NCBI GenBank assembly: GCA_021513715.1
Contig: CP084167.1
Location: 1,442,571 to 1,506,570, forward strand
Length of the DNA stretch: 64,000 nt
Origin: Candidatus Heimdallarchaeum endolithica
GTDB lineage: Archaea; Asgardarchaeota; Heimdallarchaeia; Heimdallarchaeales; Heimdallarchaeaceae
Direction of reading: 5' to 3'
Shown: piece by piece, positions 42,541 through 51,390 of the stretch
How positions within the stretch are numbered: position 1 is the first letter of the stretch
Layout of the letters: every line of letters begins with the position of its first letter
Notes under the pieces: model-generated
Database searches by the model: none
Told to the model about the DNA's origin: nothing
What the model saw: only the letters and a program-made list of their open reading frames with translations
Program-made: the position numbers and the translations under genes

Positions 42541-44676
42541 ATGGTGTTTGAAATTAGTGTTAAATGTCCAAAGTGTAAAGGAAAAGGAAAGATTCGTAAA
42601 GAGAAAACAACATGCCCAGCTTGTTACGGTGTAGGAAAAACTTCTTTTTCCCTAAGTGGTAAAGGTGTAGAGGGAGATATTTGTAAGAAATGCAACGGAA
42701 CAGGAAAAATAACAATTTATGAGAAATGCCCAGTATGTGATGGAAAAAAAACAGTATTCATATGTAAAAATTGTAAAAATATAATGAAAACACCAAGTAA
42801 ATCAGGATTATGCCCTGCTTGTGAATCACAAAAAAAACCTATAATCTATAAGTTACGTCCTCCTATAGACTCACAGCTTATTAGGAATGGTATGGTCTTT
42901 TTAGGGAGAGTAGATCAAATCAAGAATTTCGGAGTGTTTATTAAGCTAGCAGAAGATGTTAAAGTTTTAATAAGAAAAGAAGATATGAGCGACGAATATG
43001 CTTGGGATTTAGGAGAAGAAGTTCAAATTAAGATAAAAAACGTAAGTGATTCTGGTAAACTTTATGGTAAATCAGTAAACATAAAAGATTATTCTCTATT
43101 ATCAATGAGAGGAAGGGTAAGAGATGTTCAAATAAAGGAAATCACTCATGAGAGAGTAGGAGCATTTTTATCATTTAAAGCTCAAGTTGTATCTATTTTG
43201 CAGACTTCAGGGCCAACTAGATTTACTTTTGCAGATGCAACAGGTTCAATTAATGGAGCAGCATTTATTAAAGCAGGAGAAAGAGCCTTCCCTGAAATCA
43301 CAGAAGATATGGTTGTAGAGTGTTTTGGAGAAGTAACAGAATTTAAAGAGTCCTTACAGATTGAAATTCAAGATATTGAAGCTCTTGAAGAAAAAGAAAC
43401 AAAAAAACTGTTGAATGAGATTGAAATTGCTTTAGATAAGAAAGCAACACCTGCAGAGTTGGACTTTACAGTCAAGTCAGAAATATTATCAAAGTTAAAA
43501 CCAGACATTATTAAAGCAGCAAAAAGAATAAGAAAAGCAATTTTTACTGGACAACCAATTTATATTAGACACCATGCAGATGCAGATGGAGTTGTAGCTG
43601 GTTTTTCTGTACAACAAGCCCTAATACAATTGATGGAAGAAGAAGGATATGATGCTGATACAATTAGAATCAGAATAAAAAGACTTCCTAATAAACCACC
43701 ATTTTATGACCCTATTGATGTTGTTAAGGATCTTGATTTTGCTTTAGCAGATAAAGAAAGGTTCGGAGATAAATTGCCATTAATCATTTGCTTAGATTTT
43801 GGCTCTTCTATGGAATCCATTCTTCCTTATCTACAAATAAAAGCACTTGGATTAGAAATAATTGTTGTAGATCATCATTTTCCTGATGAAGAAATAAGAG
43901 AAATTGTTGATCTTCATATCAACCCTTATTTTGTAGGAGGAGGATATGAAATCTCAGGAGGAATGCTAGGCTATGAACTTGCTAGATTTATACATCCTAC
44001 AGTTATTACTGATTCAATGAAACATTTACCTGCCATTGCAGGACTTATGGATAGAGTAGAAGGAAATGAGATCAAAGAATATATTAATTTAGCAAAAGAG
44101 AAGGGCTATTCAGAAGAAGACTTGAAAACGATTGGTATAGCAGTAGATTATGAACTATACCAATTGAAATTCAGTGAAGGAACTAATTTGATGAAAATAC
44201 TATTTGGAGTAGATACCAATAGTGAATGGCATAAACAAATGTTCAAAATTTTGGGTGAAGAAGCAAAAAAGTTAATGGATAACACTCTAAAAAGTGTACT
44301 TCCACATGTTAAACAAAAAACCTTAGAAAATAATGTCATATTAACACAAATTGATGTTGAGCTCTTTTCCCACAGATTTACATTTCCCAATCCTGGGAAA
44401 ATTACTGGGATGGTTTTTGATCACTTTGTTGAAAAAAACGGAAACAAACCTGTAGTTACACTTGGTGAAGGACCTGATTTTCTCATTTTACGCTCCAAAG
44501 GACTAGCAATAAATTTTCCAGAAGTTGTAAAGTTAATGCAAGAGAAAATACCAGAAGCTGATGTTCAGGGGGGAGGACATGAAGTAGTTGGTTCATTAAA
44601 ATTCTACGAAGGGACAAGAGACAAAGTACTTGACTTTTTTATTAAATACTTGGCCAAATCATCTCTTACTCTCTAA
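42541..44676 (+). CDS. DHH/RecJ-like phosphoesterase with DnaJ-type zinc, S1 and OB domains
   Basis: A 711-residue protein. Residues 8-85 carry DnaJ-type CxxCxGxG zinc repeats (CPKCKGKG, CPACYGVG, CKKCNGTG, CPVCDGKK) and then a CKNC/CPAC ribbon. About 115-185 is an S1-like RNA-binding domain (GRVDQIKNFGVFIKL) and about 190-290 an OB fold. The DHH/DHHA1 nuclease region runs from about 340: IRHHADADGVVAG, ICLDFGSS, VVDHHFPDEE, with a C-terminal GGGHEVVGSL. It is probably a 5'-to-3' exonuclease or nanoRNase of the archaeal RecJ-like group that processes RNA or DNA. The same domain string is known in euryarchaeal RecJ-like proteins. Confidence 0.88.
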   Translation: MVFEISVKCPKCKGKGKIRKEKTTCPACYGVGKTSFSLSGKGVEGDICKKCNGTGKITIYEKCPVCDGKKTVFICKNCKNIMKTPSKSGLCPACESQKKPIIYKLRPPIDSQLIRNGMVFLGRVDQIKNFGVFIKLAEDVKVLIRKEDMSDEYAWDLGEEVQIKIKNVSDSGKLYGKSVNIKDYSLLSMRGRVRDVQIKEITHERVGAFLSFKAQVVSILQTSGPTRFTFADATGSINGAAFIKAGERAFPEITEDMVVECFGEVTEFKESLQIEIQDIEALEEKETKKLLNEIEIALDKKATPAELDFTVKSEILSKLKPDIIKAAKRIRKAIFTGQPIYIRHHADADGVVAGFSVQQALIQLMEEEGYDADTIRIRIKRLPNKPPFYDPIDVVKDLDFALADKERFGDKLPLIICLDFGSSMESILPYLQIKALGLEIIVVDHHFPDEEIREIVDLHINPYFVGGGYEISGGMLGYELARFIHPTVITDSMKHLPAIAGLMDRVEGNEIKEYINLAKEKGYSEEDLKTIGIAVDYELYQLKFSEGTNLMKILFGVDTNSEWHKQMFKILGEEAKKLMDNTLKSVLPHVKQKTLENNVILTQIDVELFSHRFTFPNPGKITGMVFDHFVEKNGNKPVVTLGEGPDFLILRSKGLAINFPEVVKLMQEKIPEADVQGGGHEVVGSLKFYEGTRDKVLDFFIKYLAKSSLTL

Positions 44677-44737
44677 TATTCTTTAATTTTCATTTTTATT
44701 TAGCAAGTTTTTTATTTAAGTAAAATAATTTCATATT

Positions 44738-46405
44738 ATGAGTTACGTAGAGAAAGCATTGTATCAGTACATAAAAGGAATATTTGTTGATGGATTTAAA
44801 GTCCTTTTTAGTAAAAAATATGTTGTTTATACGAGCATATTTTTAGCTTCAATAGTAAGTACAACAGTCTTATATACTCTCCAAGCATTCCAAGTAAACA
44901 TTGGAATAGATCTAAGTAGTTTATCTTCATTGTTTTTAAAGATTGAACTAGCCCTTGCTTTAACTTATTTCTTGAGTGGTTTAATTCTAGCAAGGTATCC
45001 AGTTTACTTCTGGATAATTCCAGTACTGATTTTTACTGGTGGTCTAGTTGTAGTATTTTATTTTCTTCCAGACATTCTAAAAGTAATTCCTGACTTAAGC
45101 CCTTATTTTGCAGTTATCTTTTATTTGTCATGGATTATATTGTCAGTCTTCCTTTCTTTTTCTCTGTCACGAAACTTTTTTGGGAATAAATATTTAGGAA
45201 GTGCTCTGTTTCTGGGAAAAAAGAAAAATGAAGGAGGAATTTTATTTTCAGGTATTATTTTTATTGTAGCTTTAGTTAATTTAGCAATATCTAGTTATTT
45301 GCTCTATATAAGCGTAATGAGCCTTTTTACTTCAAACAAACAGATCTTTCTTTTCGTAGCTTCAATTGCATCAATAATATCAACAAGCATCATTTTTGCA
45401 ATTATCTTTAAACTTGGTACATATGATGATGTTTTCTATACGATTATTGCCTTCTATTATGTTTTTACTAGTTATATTCTTTGGAAACTAGCTTTCTACT
45501 ATTTTACCTCATCAGAGGTTGGAGATATAACAGTCTCAAATGTTGATGTCATAACAAGTGTATTTACTAGTTTGTTCTGGGCAATCTATTCAATGAGCAG
45601 CTATGGAAGAAAAATTAGACAAATAAAAGCTTTAGATGAAGAACTAGAGAAAACAGAAAAAATCATCAAAAAAGAAACTTTAGAGGAACAAAAAGAGTTT
45701 GAAAAAATTAAAAGTATGAAAATCCCTCAAATAAAAATTAAAGAAGACGATTCATGGTTAGAAAAAAGAAAGAAGATTCAACAGATGAAAAAAGCAGAAA
45801 AAGAAAAATTGAAGGCATTAAAGAAGTTTAATAAGCAAAGAGAAAAAAGAAAGAAATTTGCTCAAATGAGATTAGAAGAAGCCAGAAAAGAAACAGAAGA
45901 GCGTATTGCGAAATCTAAAGAGAAATGGTTTATTTTTAGAATACCTGATCTCTTAGGACCTGATGGTGTTTTGCTAACTATAATGGGAATGATTCTTGGA
46001 TATCACGTTACTAACATCCAATTTCTAGCTCAAGAAGACTTGTTTAGTTCAATTTCTTATTTAAGTTCTGATAGATTGTTTGGTTTAAGAGATAAATTTG
46101 CCATTTTATCGATAATGCTTATTATTGTTCTATTTTTAATAAGTTATGAAACATCAGAAAAATTCAGAAATTATGCTTCACCTGAGTTATACAGACTAGA
46201 AATTTTACCTTCATTTGATGAACTTATGGAACTTATAGAAAAAGTAAAATCTGGCGAAGTTTCATGGCAAGCAATAGCAAAAGACATGATTTTATCTGGA
46301 GCAAAAGCTGCACTAGGGGCAGCAGCCACAAAAGCTTTTGTTACACCTAGTAAAGCAATTGCTCGTAAGTTTAAAAAATTGATTTCAGGAGAAAAAGAAG
46401 AATAA
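44738..46405 (+). CDS. Polytopic membrane protein with long cytosolic coiled coil
   Basis: A 555-residue protein. About seven membrane helices (residues 28-285) are followed by a strongly charged coiled coil of about 110 residues (roughly 295-405). Two more helices (about 412-430, 448-468) lead to a soluble C-terminal domain with an Ala-rich helix (MILSGAKAALGAAATKAFV) and a Lys/Glu tail. No family is recognised. The internal coiled coil could mediate assembly of a membrane scaffold or link the membrane to a cytosolic partner. It stands alone between the DHH protein and a convergent HAD gene. Confidence 0.65.
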   Translation: MSYVEKALYQYIKGIFVDGFKVLFSKKYVVYTSIFLASIVSTTVLYTLQAFQVNIGIDLSSLSSLFLKIELALALTYFLSGLILARYPVYFWIIPVLIFTGGLVVVFYFLPDILKVIPDLSPYFAVIFYLSWIILSVFLSFSLSRNFFGNKYLGSALFLGKKKNEGGILFSGIIFIVALVNLAISSYLLYISVMSLFTSNKQIFLFVASIASIISTSIIFAIIFKLGTYDDVFYTIIAFYYVFTSYILWKLAFYYFTSSEVGDITVSNVDVITSVFTSLFWAIYSMSSYGRKIRQIKALDEELEKTEKIIKKETLEEQKEFEKIKSMKIPQIKIKEDDSWLEKRKKIQQMKKAEKEKLKALKKFNKQREKRKKFAQMRLEEARKETEERIAKSKEKWFIFRIPDLLGPDGVLLTIMGMILGYHVTNIQFLAQEDLFSSISYLSSDRLFGLRDKFAILSIMLIIVLFLISYETSEKFRNYASPELYRLEILPSFDELMELIEKVKSGEVSWQAIAKDMILSGAKAALGAAATKAFVTPSKAIARKFKKLISGEKEE

Positions 46406-46430
46406 AAAAACAAATAATTTTTCCTTTTTT

Positions 46431-47294
46431 TTAAAGTGAGTGTACTAAATCAGATAGTGAGTTAGTGATAATATCAGGATAAAATGTTTTAGCTATTTTT
46501 TCTAAATCAGACAAACTTGATGCTCCTCCAAGAACAAAACAAGCATTAATACCAACGTTTTTTGCTCCTACAATGTCTGTTTCAAGTCTATCACCAAACA
46601 TAATCGTTTCATTATTTTTAACAGAAGCTGACTTCAAAGCTTCATTAAACATCAAAGGCTTTGGTTTTCCTATAATAGTATCTATTTTCCTATTTGATAA
46701 TTTTTCAAGAATATCAATCATTGCTCCTCCTCCAGGAATAAAACCAAATGGAGTAGGAAAAGTGACATCAGCATTTGTTCCTATAAATCGCACTTGCTTA
46801 TTTTTTAAAATATTCATTGCTCTGGCTAATTTTACATAGGTCAATTTCCTATCCATACCTGTAATAACAATATCAACACTTCTCAATTCAAAATCAAATG
46901 GATCTTCAGAGTCTTTTTCTTCCCAATTATTTAAAACTTCTAGATTAAATCTTTCTAATTCTTGTTTTAGTCCTTGTTCTCCTATAACATAAATTTTACT
47001 TCTAGGAAAAGTTTCTGAAACATATTTTGCTGTGAGATAAGCTGAAGTAAGAATTTGGTTAATGTTTACATTAATCCCAAAGTTCCTCAATTTTTCTACA
47101 TATTCTTCACGAGTTTTTGTGCTGTTATTAGTTAGTACGAAAATTTTCTTTTTTTTCTCTTCTAAAATAGTCAGTAACTCCTTAGCTCCTGGAAGAATAG
47201 TGTTTTCTTTATATAACACTCCATCCCCATCAAAAAAGAATGCTTCAAATTGTAATAATTTGTCACTAAAATCTGAGCTCATTTCTTTCCACAC
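46431..47294 (-). CDS. HAD-superfamily phosphatase, NagD-like subfamily IIA
   Basis: A 287-residue HAD phosphatase. D22 and D24 lie in FFFDGDGVLYKE; motif II Thr/Asn is in IFVLTNNSTKTREEY; motif III Lys is in IIGKPKPLMFNEAL; motif IV is MFGDRLETDIVGAKN. The small cap between motifs II and III is of IIA type, as in NagD, 4-nitrophenylphosphatase and phosphoglycolate phosphatase. It dephosphorylates a small phosphomonoester; candidates include sugar phosphates or glycerol phosphate. An in-frame Met at residue 5 is an alternative start. It is divergent from the subtilase gene. Confidence 0.88.
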   Translation of the reverse strand: MWKEMSSDFSDKLLQFEAFFFDGDGVLYKENTILPGAKELLTILEEKKKKIFVLTNNSTKTREEYVEKLRNFGINVNINQILTSAYLTAKYVSETFPRSKIYVIGEQGLKQELERFNLEVLNNWEEKDSEDPFDFELRSVDIVITGMDRKLTYVKLARAMNILKNKQVRFIGTNADVTFPTPFGFIPGGGAMIDILEKLSNRKIDTIIGKPKPLMFNEALKSASVKNNETIMFGDRLETDIVGAKNVGINACFVLGGASSLSDLEKIAKTFYPDIITNSLSDLVHSL

Positions 47295-47347
47295 TTATAA
47301 GAAAGGAAAACATTAGTTTTTTATACATTGTCTTTCTTTCTTTATAC

Positions 47348-50173
47348 GTGAGTGCTATTAAAAAAATTTCTTGTTCTATTATCCTTGTTTTACTCTTAAG
47401 TTCAGAATCCTATGGAATAGTATACGACAAGCATAGTAATCAAGAGAATAAGGAAGCAATAGAAAAAACTAGCTTCAAAGATGTATTTAAAGAGAAACAA
47501 TTACTAGAAGAGTTCAATAAAGCCTCTGCAGATCAAAATTTTAGGTTTTTTCTCAAACCAAGGAATTATGATTCACGAGTTGTTTTATTGAATGAAGGTA
47601 GAAGAGTTAAAGCAATTTCAATAATAGATGGTCTTTTTGGTACATATACAAAAACAGAGCTGATAGATTTAATCAATAGAGGATTAATTCTTTCTATTTG
47701 GAATAATAGTCAGATAACAATAGCAGATTCTGGAGTAAATATATCGTCCTCACTAGTTCAAAACACTTCTAATTTCACTGAAATGATTAATGCGACAACA
47801 TTATGGAAAAACAACATTAAAGGAGATAATGTAACAGTAGCTATTTTAGATACAGGGATATTAAAAAATCATCCTGCATTAAACGCAACACAAGACGGTA
47901 AAGCCAGAATTATTGCAACAAAGAATTTTTTTGATGAAAACTCTTATCCCACAGACAATAATGGACATGGTTCAGCATTAGCTGGAATCATTGGGAGTAA
48001 TGGTCTTTTTGGTTACCCCATTGGTGTTTCACCTAATTGCAATTTTATAATTGGGAAAATCTTAACTAACGAAGGTCAAGGAACATTAGAAACTTTGCTC
48101 TCTGGAATAGATTGGGCTATTAGCCAAGGAGCAGATATCATTAATCTATCAATAGGGAAGAGAGTGGAAAGTCTTCAAGCTCCTGAAATAGAAGCTGTAA
48201 ATAATGCAGTAAAGAAGGGAATAATCATAATCAGTGCTGTTGGTAATTCAAGGGGAAAGTTAGAATTTGGATATAATTCAAAATTTACTGTTCTTAGCCC
48301 AGGAATAGCAAGTGACGGTATAACAGTTGGTGCAATAGATAATAATGAAGTTTTATATGAATTTAGTAGTGGAGGTCCAGTAACAATTAATTATAATGAA
48401 ACTGAAGGAAAAAATCTTTATGATTTCCAAGATATTGATTATTGGATAAAACCAGATGTTGTGTCCCCCGGAGTAAGAATTAATACAACAACAAATGTTC
48501 TAGATTCAACAAAAATAGTAACAGGTACTAGTTACTCAACTGCAGTAGTTTCAGGATTATGTGCTCTAATTTTATCTGTAAATAAAGAATATAAGCCATC
48601 GATAATAAAGTCAGCCTTTTTGGAAAGCGCAAAAAAATTAGAAAATAATCTACTTTTCCCCTCTAATAAAACAACCAAAATATCTCCTGATATTTTCTAT
48701 CAAGGAGCAGGATTAGTTGATGCAGTTCAAATATTAGAAAAATTAGAAAATGTTCAAGATTTTACTGTATGGCCATCAGATCTTACTTTTATTGAAAGAA
48801 GATTGTTCATTAATGAGAAAAAGCAGTTTTACATCAGTTTATTTATTAACAAACCCATTGAACACTTTAAAGTTGATATTAGTAGCAAAATCAATGAAGG
48901 ATTAAAAATAAATAATTTAGATTCCTTAAACTCTAGTTCTATCGGTCAATATAATCTTGTTTTCTCAATTGATGGAGAAAAACTTTCTTTAGGAACCCAC
49001 AAGGGAGAAATAACTTTTCTTTCATCTTCTTTAAACATTAGTTTATTCTTACAAATAAATATCATTAGCGCAAAAGGGAAAGTGTTGGTTGACTTTTATG
49101 AGGAAGACCCTACTGATTATTATTCATTAAAAGGATCGTTAACTAGTTTAGCCAAAACATTAAGAAAATTACAATTGGTAACTTTTTTCCTCAGGAGAGA
49201 TATAGAACAAGAAACATTGTCCAGTCTAAACCTTTTAGATTATGATATAATTGTTTTAATTAATCCAAATGGAACTTCAAAATTAAAAGAATATTATTCA
49301 AGTAATGACTTAGAAGCTTTAAAAGACTATGTGCTTCCTAAAGGCAAATATAAAGGAGGAAGTCTTTTAATTTTTCCTTCACAATTAAGTGACTTCAATT
49401 TTATTGCCAACTTAACAAATTTATTCAAAATTTCTCTAAATAAAACAGAAATCGAAAATGAATTTTTCAAATATAGTTTTACAAACAGTCAATTATTTTC
49501 ATTCCCAAACGAAGTAAGTGAATTTTACATCCCTAACCCTTTCATTATTAAAGGAGAAAACAGCTCTGTAAGGAATTATGAAAATCGTTTTGCTTACGTA
49601 GACTACAGACATGGAGGAGGATCTCTTGTTTTTGTAGCAAATAATATTAACATGTTTCTCTCATCCCCCTACCTGTACTCGACTTCTAGTGGCAAATATG
49701 ACACTACTCGATCATCTTCAAAATTTGAGGATAATACAAAATTACTGGAAAACATCATTTATACTTGTGCTCCTACATACATGATAACAACGGTTGAAAC
49801 TGAAAAAAATGAGTTTGTAAAAAATGAAAAAATAACATTGGAAATAACTCTTGAGAATTTTCATAAATATGTGTCAGGGTGGACTTTTGCTGTTACTTTA
49901 GAAAATGAAAAAACATGCATTGTTCCTTCTTTCCAATATATAGATCTTGAAAATGGTTCTTATTCCATAATAATAGATTTAGAAAAAAACAATATTAAAC
50001 CAGGACATTATTCATTAGTTGTAAGATCTTTTGCCGGAAATGAGAAAATTGAAGTGGATGTCATAACTAATTTTTCTCTAACCCCCAGACTTGTAGAAAT
50101 ACCGCTTATTATATGCATTATTACCATTGTATTTTCTAAAAGCAAAAAAAAGAGAGTAAAAACTAAGCAATAG
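47348..50173 (+). CDS. Secreted subtilisin-family serine protease
   Basis: A 941-residue S8 protease from a GTG start. It has a signal peptide (about 1-22), a pro-region to about 140, and a catalytic domain at about 150-460. The triad is D168 in VAILDTGI, H207 in NGHGSALAG and S395 in GTSYSTAV, with oxyanion N300 in SAVGN. The C-terminal 480 residues include Ig-like beta domains and a GATase-like segment (VLVDFYEEDPTDYYSLKGSL), then a membrane helix (IPLIICIITIVF) and a basic tail. It acts outside the cell, anchored to the membrane. Its 3' end overlaps the convergent Roadblock gene by 11 bases. Confidence 0.92.
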   Translation: MSAIKKISCSIILVLLLSSESYGIVYDKHSNQENKEAIEKTSFKDVFKEKQLLEEFNKASADQNFRFFLKPRNYDSRVVLLNEGRRVKAISIIDGLFGTYTKTELIDLINRGLILSIWNNSQITIADSGVNISSSLVQNTSNFTEMINATTLWKNNIKGDNVTVAILDTGILKNHPALNATQDGKARIIATKNFFDENSYPTDNNGHGSALAGIIGSNGLFGYPIGVSPNCNFIIGKILTNEGQGTLETLLSGIDWAISQGADIINLSIGKRVESLQAPEIEAVNNAVKKGIIIISAVGNSRGKLEFGYNSKFTVLSPGIASDGITVGAIDNNEVLYEFSSGGPVTINYNETEGKNLYDFQDIDYWIKPDVVSPGVRINTTTNVLDSTKIVTGTSYSTAVVSGLCALILSVNKEYKPSIIKSAFLESAKKLENNLLFPSNKTTKISPDIFYQGAGLVDAVQILEKLENVQDFTVWPSDLTFIERRLFINEKKQFYISLFINKPIEHFKVDISSKINEGLKINNLDSLNSSSIGQYNLVFSIDGEKLSLGTHKGEITFLSSSLNISLFLQINIISAKGKVLVDFYEEDPTDYYSLKGSLTSLAKTLRKLQLVTFFLRRDIEQETLSSLNLLDYDIIVLINPNGTSKLKEYYSSNDLEALKDYVLPKGKYKGGSLLIFPSQLSDFNFIANLTNLFKISLNKTEIENEFFKYSFTNSQLFSFPNEVSEFYIPNPFIIKGENSSVRNYENRFAYVDYRHGGGSLVFVANNINMFLSSPYLYSTSSGKYDTTRSSSKFEDNTKLLENIIYTCAPTYMITTVETEKNEFVKNEKITLEITLENFHKYVSGWTFAVTLENEKTCIVPSFQYIDLENGSYSIIIDLEKNNIKPGHYSLVVRSFAGNEKIEVDVITNFSLTPRLVEIPLIICIITIVFSKSKKKRVKTKQ

Positions 50174-50543
50174 CGTTTTTAATATCAGAAGCATATCTTG
50201 CTAAAACCTGCATTGATAATGCAAGACTATAAATCTCTCTTGAAGCTGCTAAAGTTATTACTTCTCCAGTATTCTGGAGAATAACAAAACCTTCTTTTCC
50301 TTTAATAATAACTTGATCCAGTTCACCATACTTTAACTGGGTGACCGTTTGCATTCCTGCAGCATTTAAAGCAGAAGCTAATGCTGCCATAATAACTGAA
50401 TCTGTACCTTGCTCAGCAAAAAAAGCTAATTCTTGTCCTTCTGAAGTAACTACTGCTATAGCGCCAAGATCACATTGTTTTGTAATTTTCTTAAGAATTT
50501 GAATCACTGCTTTTTTTTGTTCTGGAGTTAAATCTGTAATCAT
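50163..50543 (-). CDS. Roadblock/LC7 domain protein
   Basis: A 126-residue single-domain Roadblock/LC7 protein. Helix 1 is EQKKAVIQILKKITKQCDLG, then strand/turn AIAVVTSEGQELAFF, helix 2 SVIMAALASALNAAGMQTV and strands VIIKGKEGFVILQNTGEVIT. It is more like MglB-type regulators than the 41699 protein. These proteins act as GTPase-activating or platform proteins for Ras-family GTPases. The 3' end overlaps the subtilase gene tail by 11 bases in convergent orientation. No promoter is obvious beyond an AT-rich upstream stretch. Confidence 0.88.
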   Translation of the reverse strand: MITDLTPEQKKAVIQILKKITKQCDLGAIAVVTSEGQELAFFAEQGTDSVIMAALASALNAAGMQTVTQLKYGELDQVIIKGKEGFVILQNTGEVITLAASREIYSLALSMQVLARYASDIKNAIA

Positions 50544-50620
50544 TGTTAAATAATAAATAAATCACAATTAAAAACCCTTTGCTTGTAAAAGATATTTTAA
50601 GTTAATAAGTGAATTATTTG

Positions 50621-51280
50621 CTAAAAAATACGAGAACTATGAGCATTACAAACAGGAGTAAAAACATTTTCCACAATTCCATTATGCTCATACTTCCAAC
50701 TGTTTAGAAATTTTGCTTCTTTTCCACAGATATAACATCTTCTTGGCTGATCAAGTGGTTTTTTAACTCTTGATTTTCTATTCCAATAAACTTGGAATTC
50801 TTCAACTTTTTTAGTAAATTTATCTAACATCTTTTGTGCATCTTCTGATTCACTGGGTTTCACTCCTTTATAAAAAACAATCCAACTCCAAACTACGACT
50901 GTTAAGATATTCTTAAAAGATTTAATTGGTATCTTAGTAAAACCACTAATTATTATTTCACGATATGTATCCTCAACTCGATAGTCAAGTCTCACTTCTT
51001 TTTTTGTAAATTGATCACCAAAATCTAAATCATATTTCTCCTTAATCCGAACTAATCTTTTACCAATTTCAGAAAACAACCAATCAACAGTATTCCAGCT
51101 TCCTTTTCTCTTTAACTCCATGAATTTTATTCTAACATTGGGAAACGATATAGAAATAAATAATTCACTTACAGCACTATTTGCCTTTCTTACTAAATAT
51201 TCATAAAGGCCAACAGGAAATTCGAGAGATTTTTCTAGGTGCACTGGAATCACTCCAGAATTAAAACACGCTTTTTTCAC
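50621..51280 (-). CDS. Hypothetical protein with C-terminal zinc-finger-like motif
   Basis: A 219-residue protein not recognised. The N-terminal 160 residues are mixed alpha/beta and basic (KRLVRIKEKYDLDFGDQFTK). Near the C-terminus CYICGKEAKF and PVCNAHSS form a Cys-Cys...Cys-His arrangement about 25 residues apart that could bind zinc. No signal peptide or membrane helix. It is divergent from the XPD-like helicase gene across 110 bases. Nucleic-acid binding is plausible but unproven. Confidence 0.6.
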   Translation of the reverse strand: MKKACFNSGVIPVHLEKSLEFPVGLYEYLVRKANSAVSELFISISFPNVRIKFMELKRKGSWNTVDWLFSEIGKRLVRIKEKYDLDFGDQFTKKEVRLDYRVEDTYREIIISGFTKIPIKSFKNILTVVVWSWIVFYKGVKPSESEDAQKMLDKFTKKVEEFQVYWNRKSRVKKPLDQPRRCYICGKEAKFLNSWKYEHNGIVENVFTPVCNAHSSRIF

Positions 51281-51390
51281 CTATAAATCTTATCATTTTA
51301 AGATTTCATTGCTTGAAAATTGATTGTCATTACAAAAATAAAAATTCTACAACTTTATATAATCATATCAATTTAGAATTTTAGATTTGC

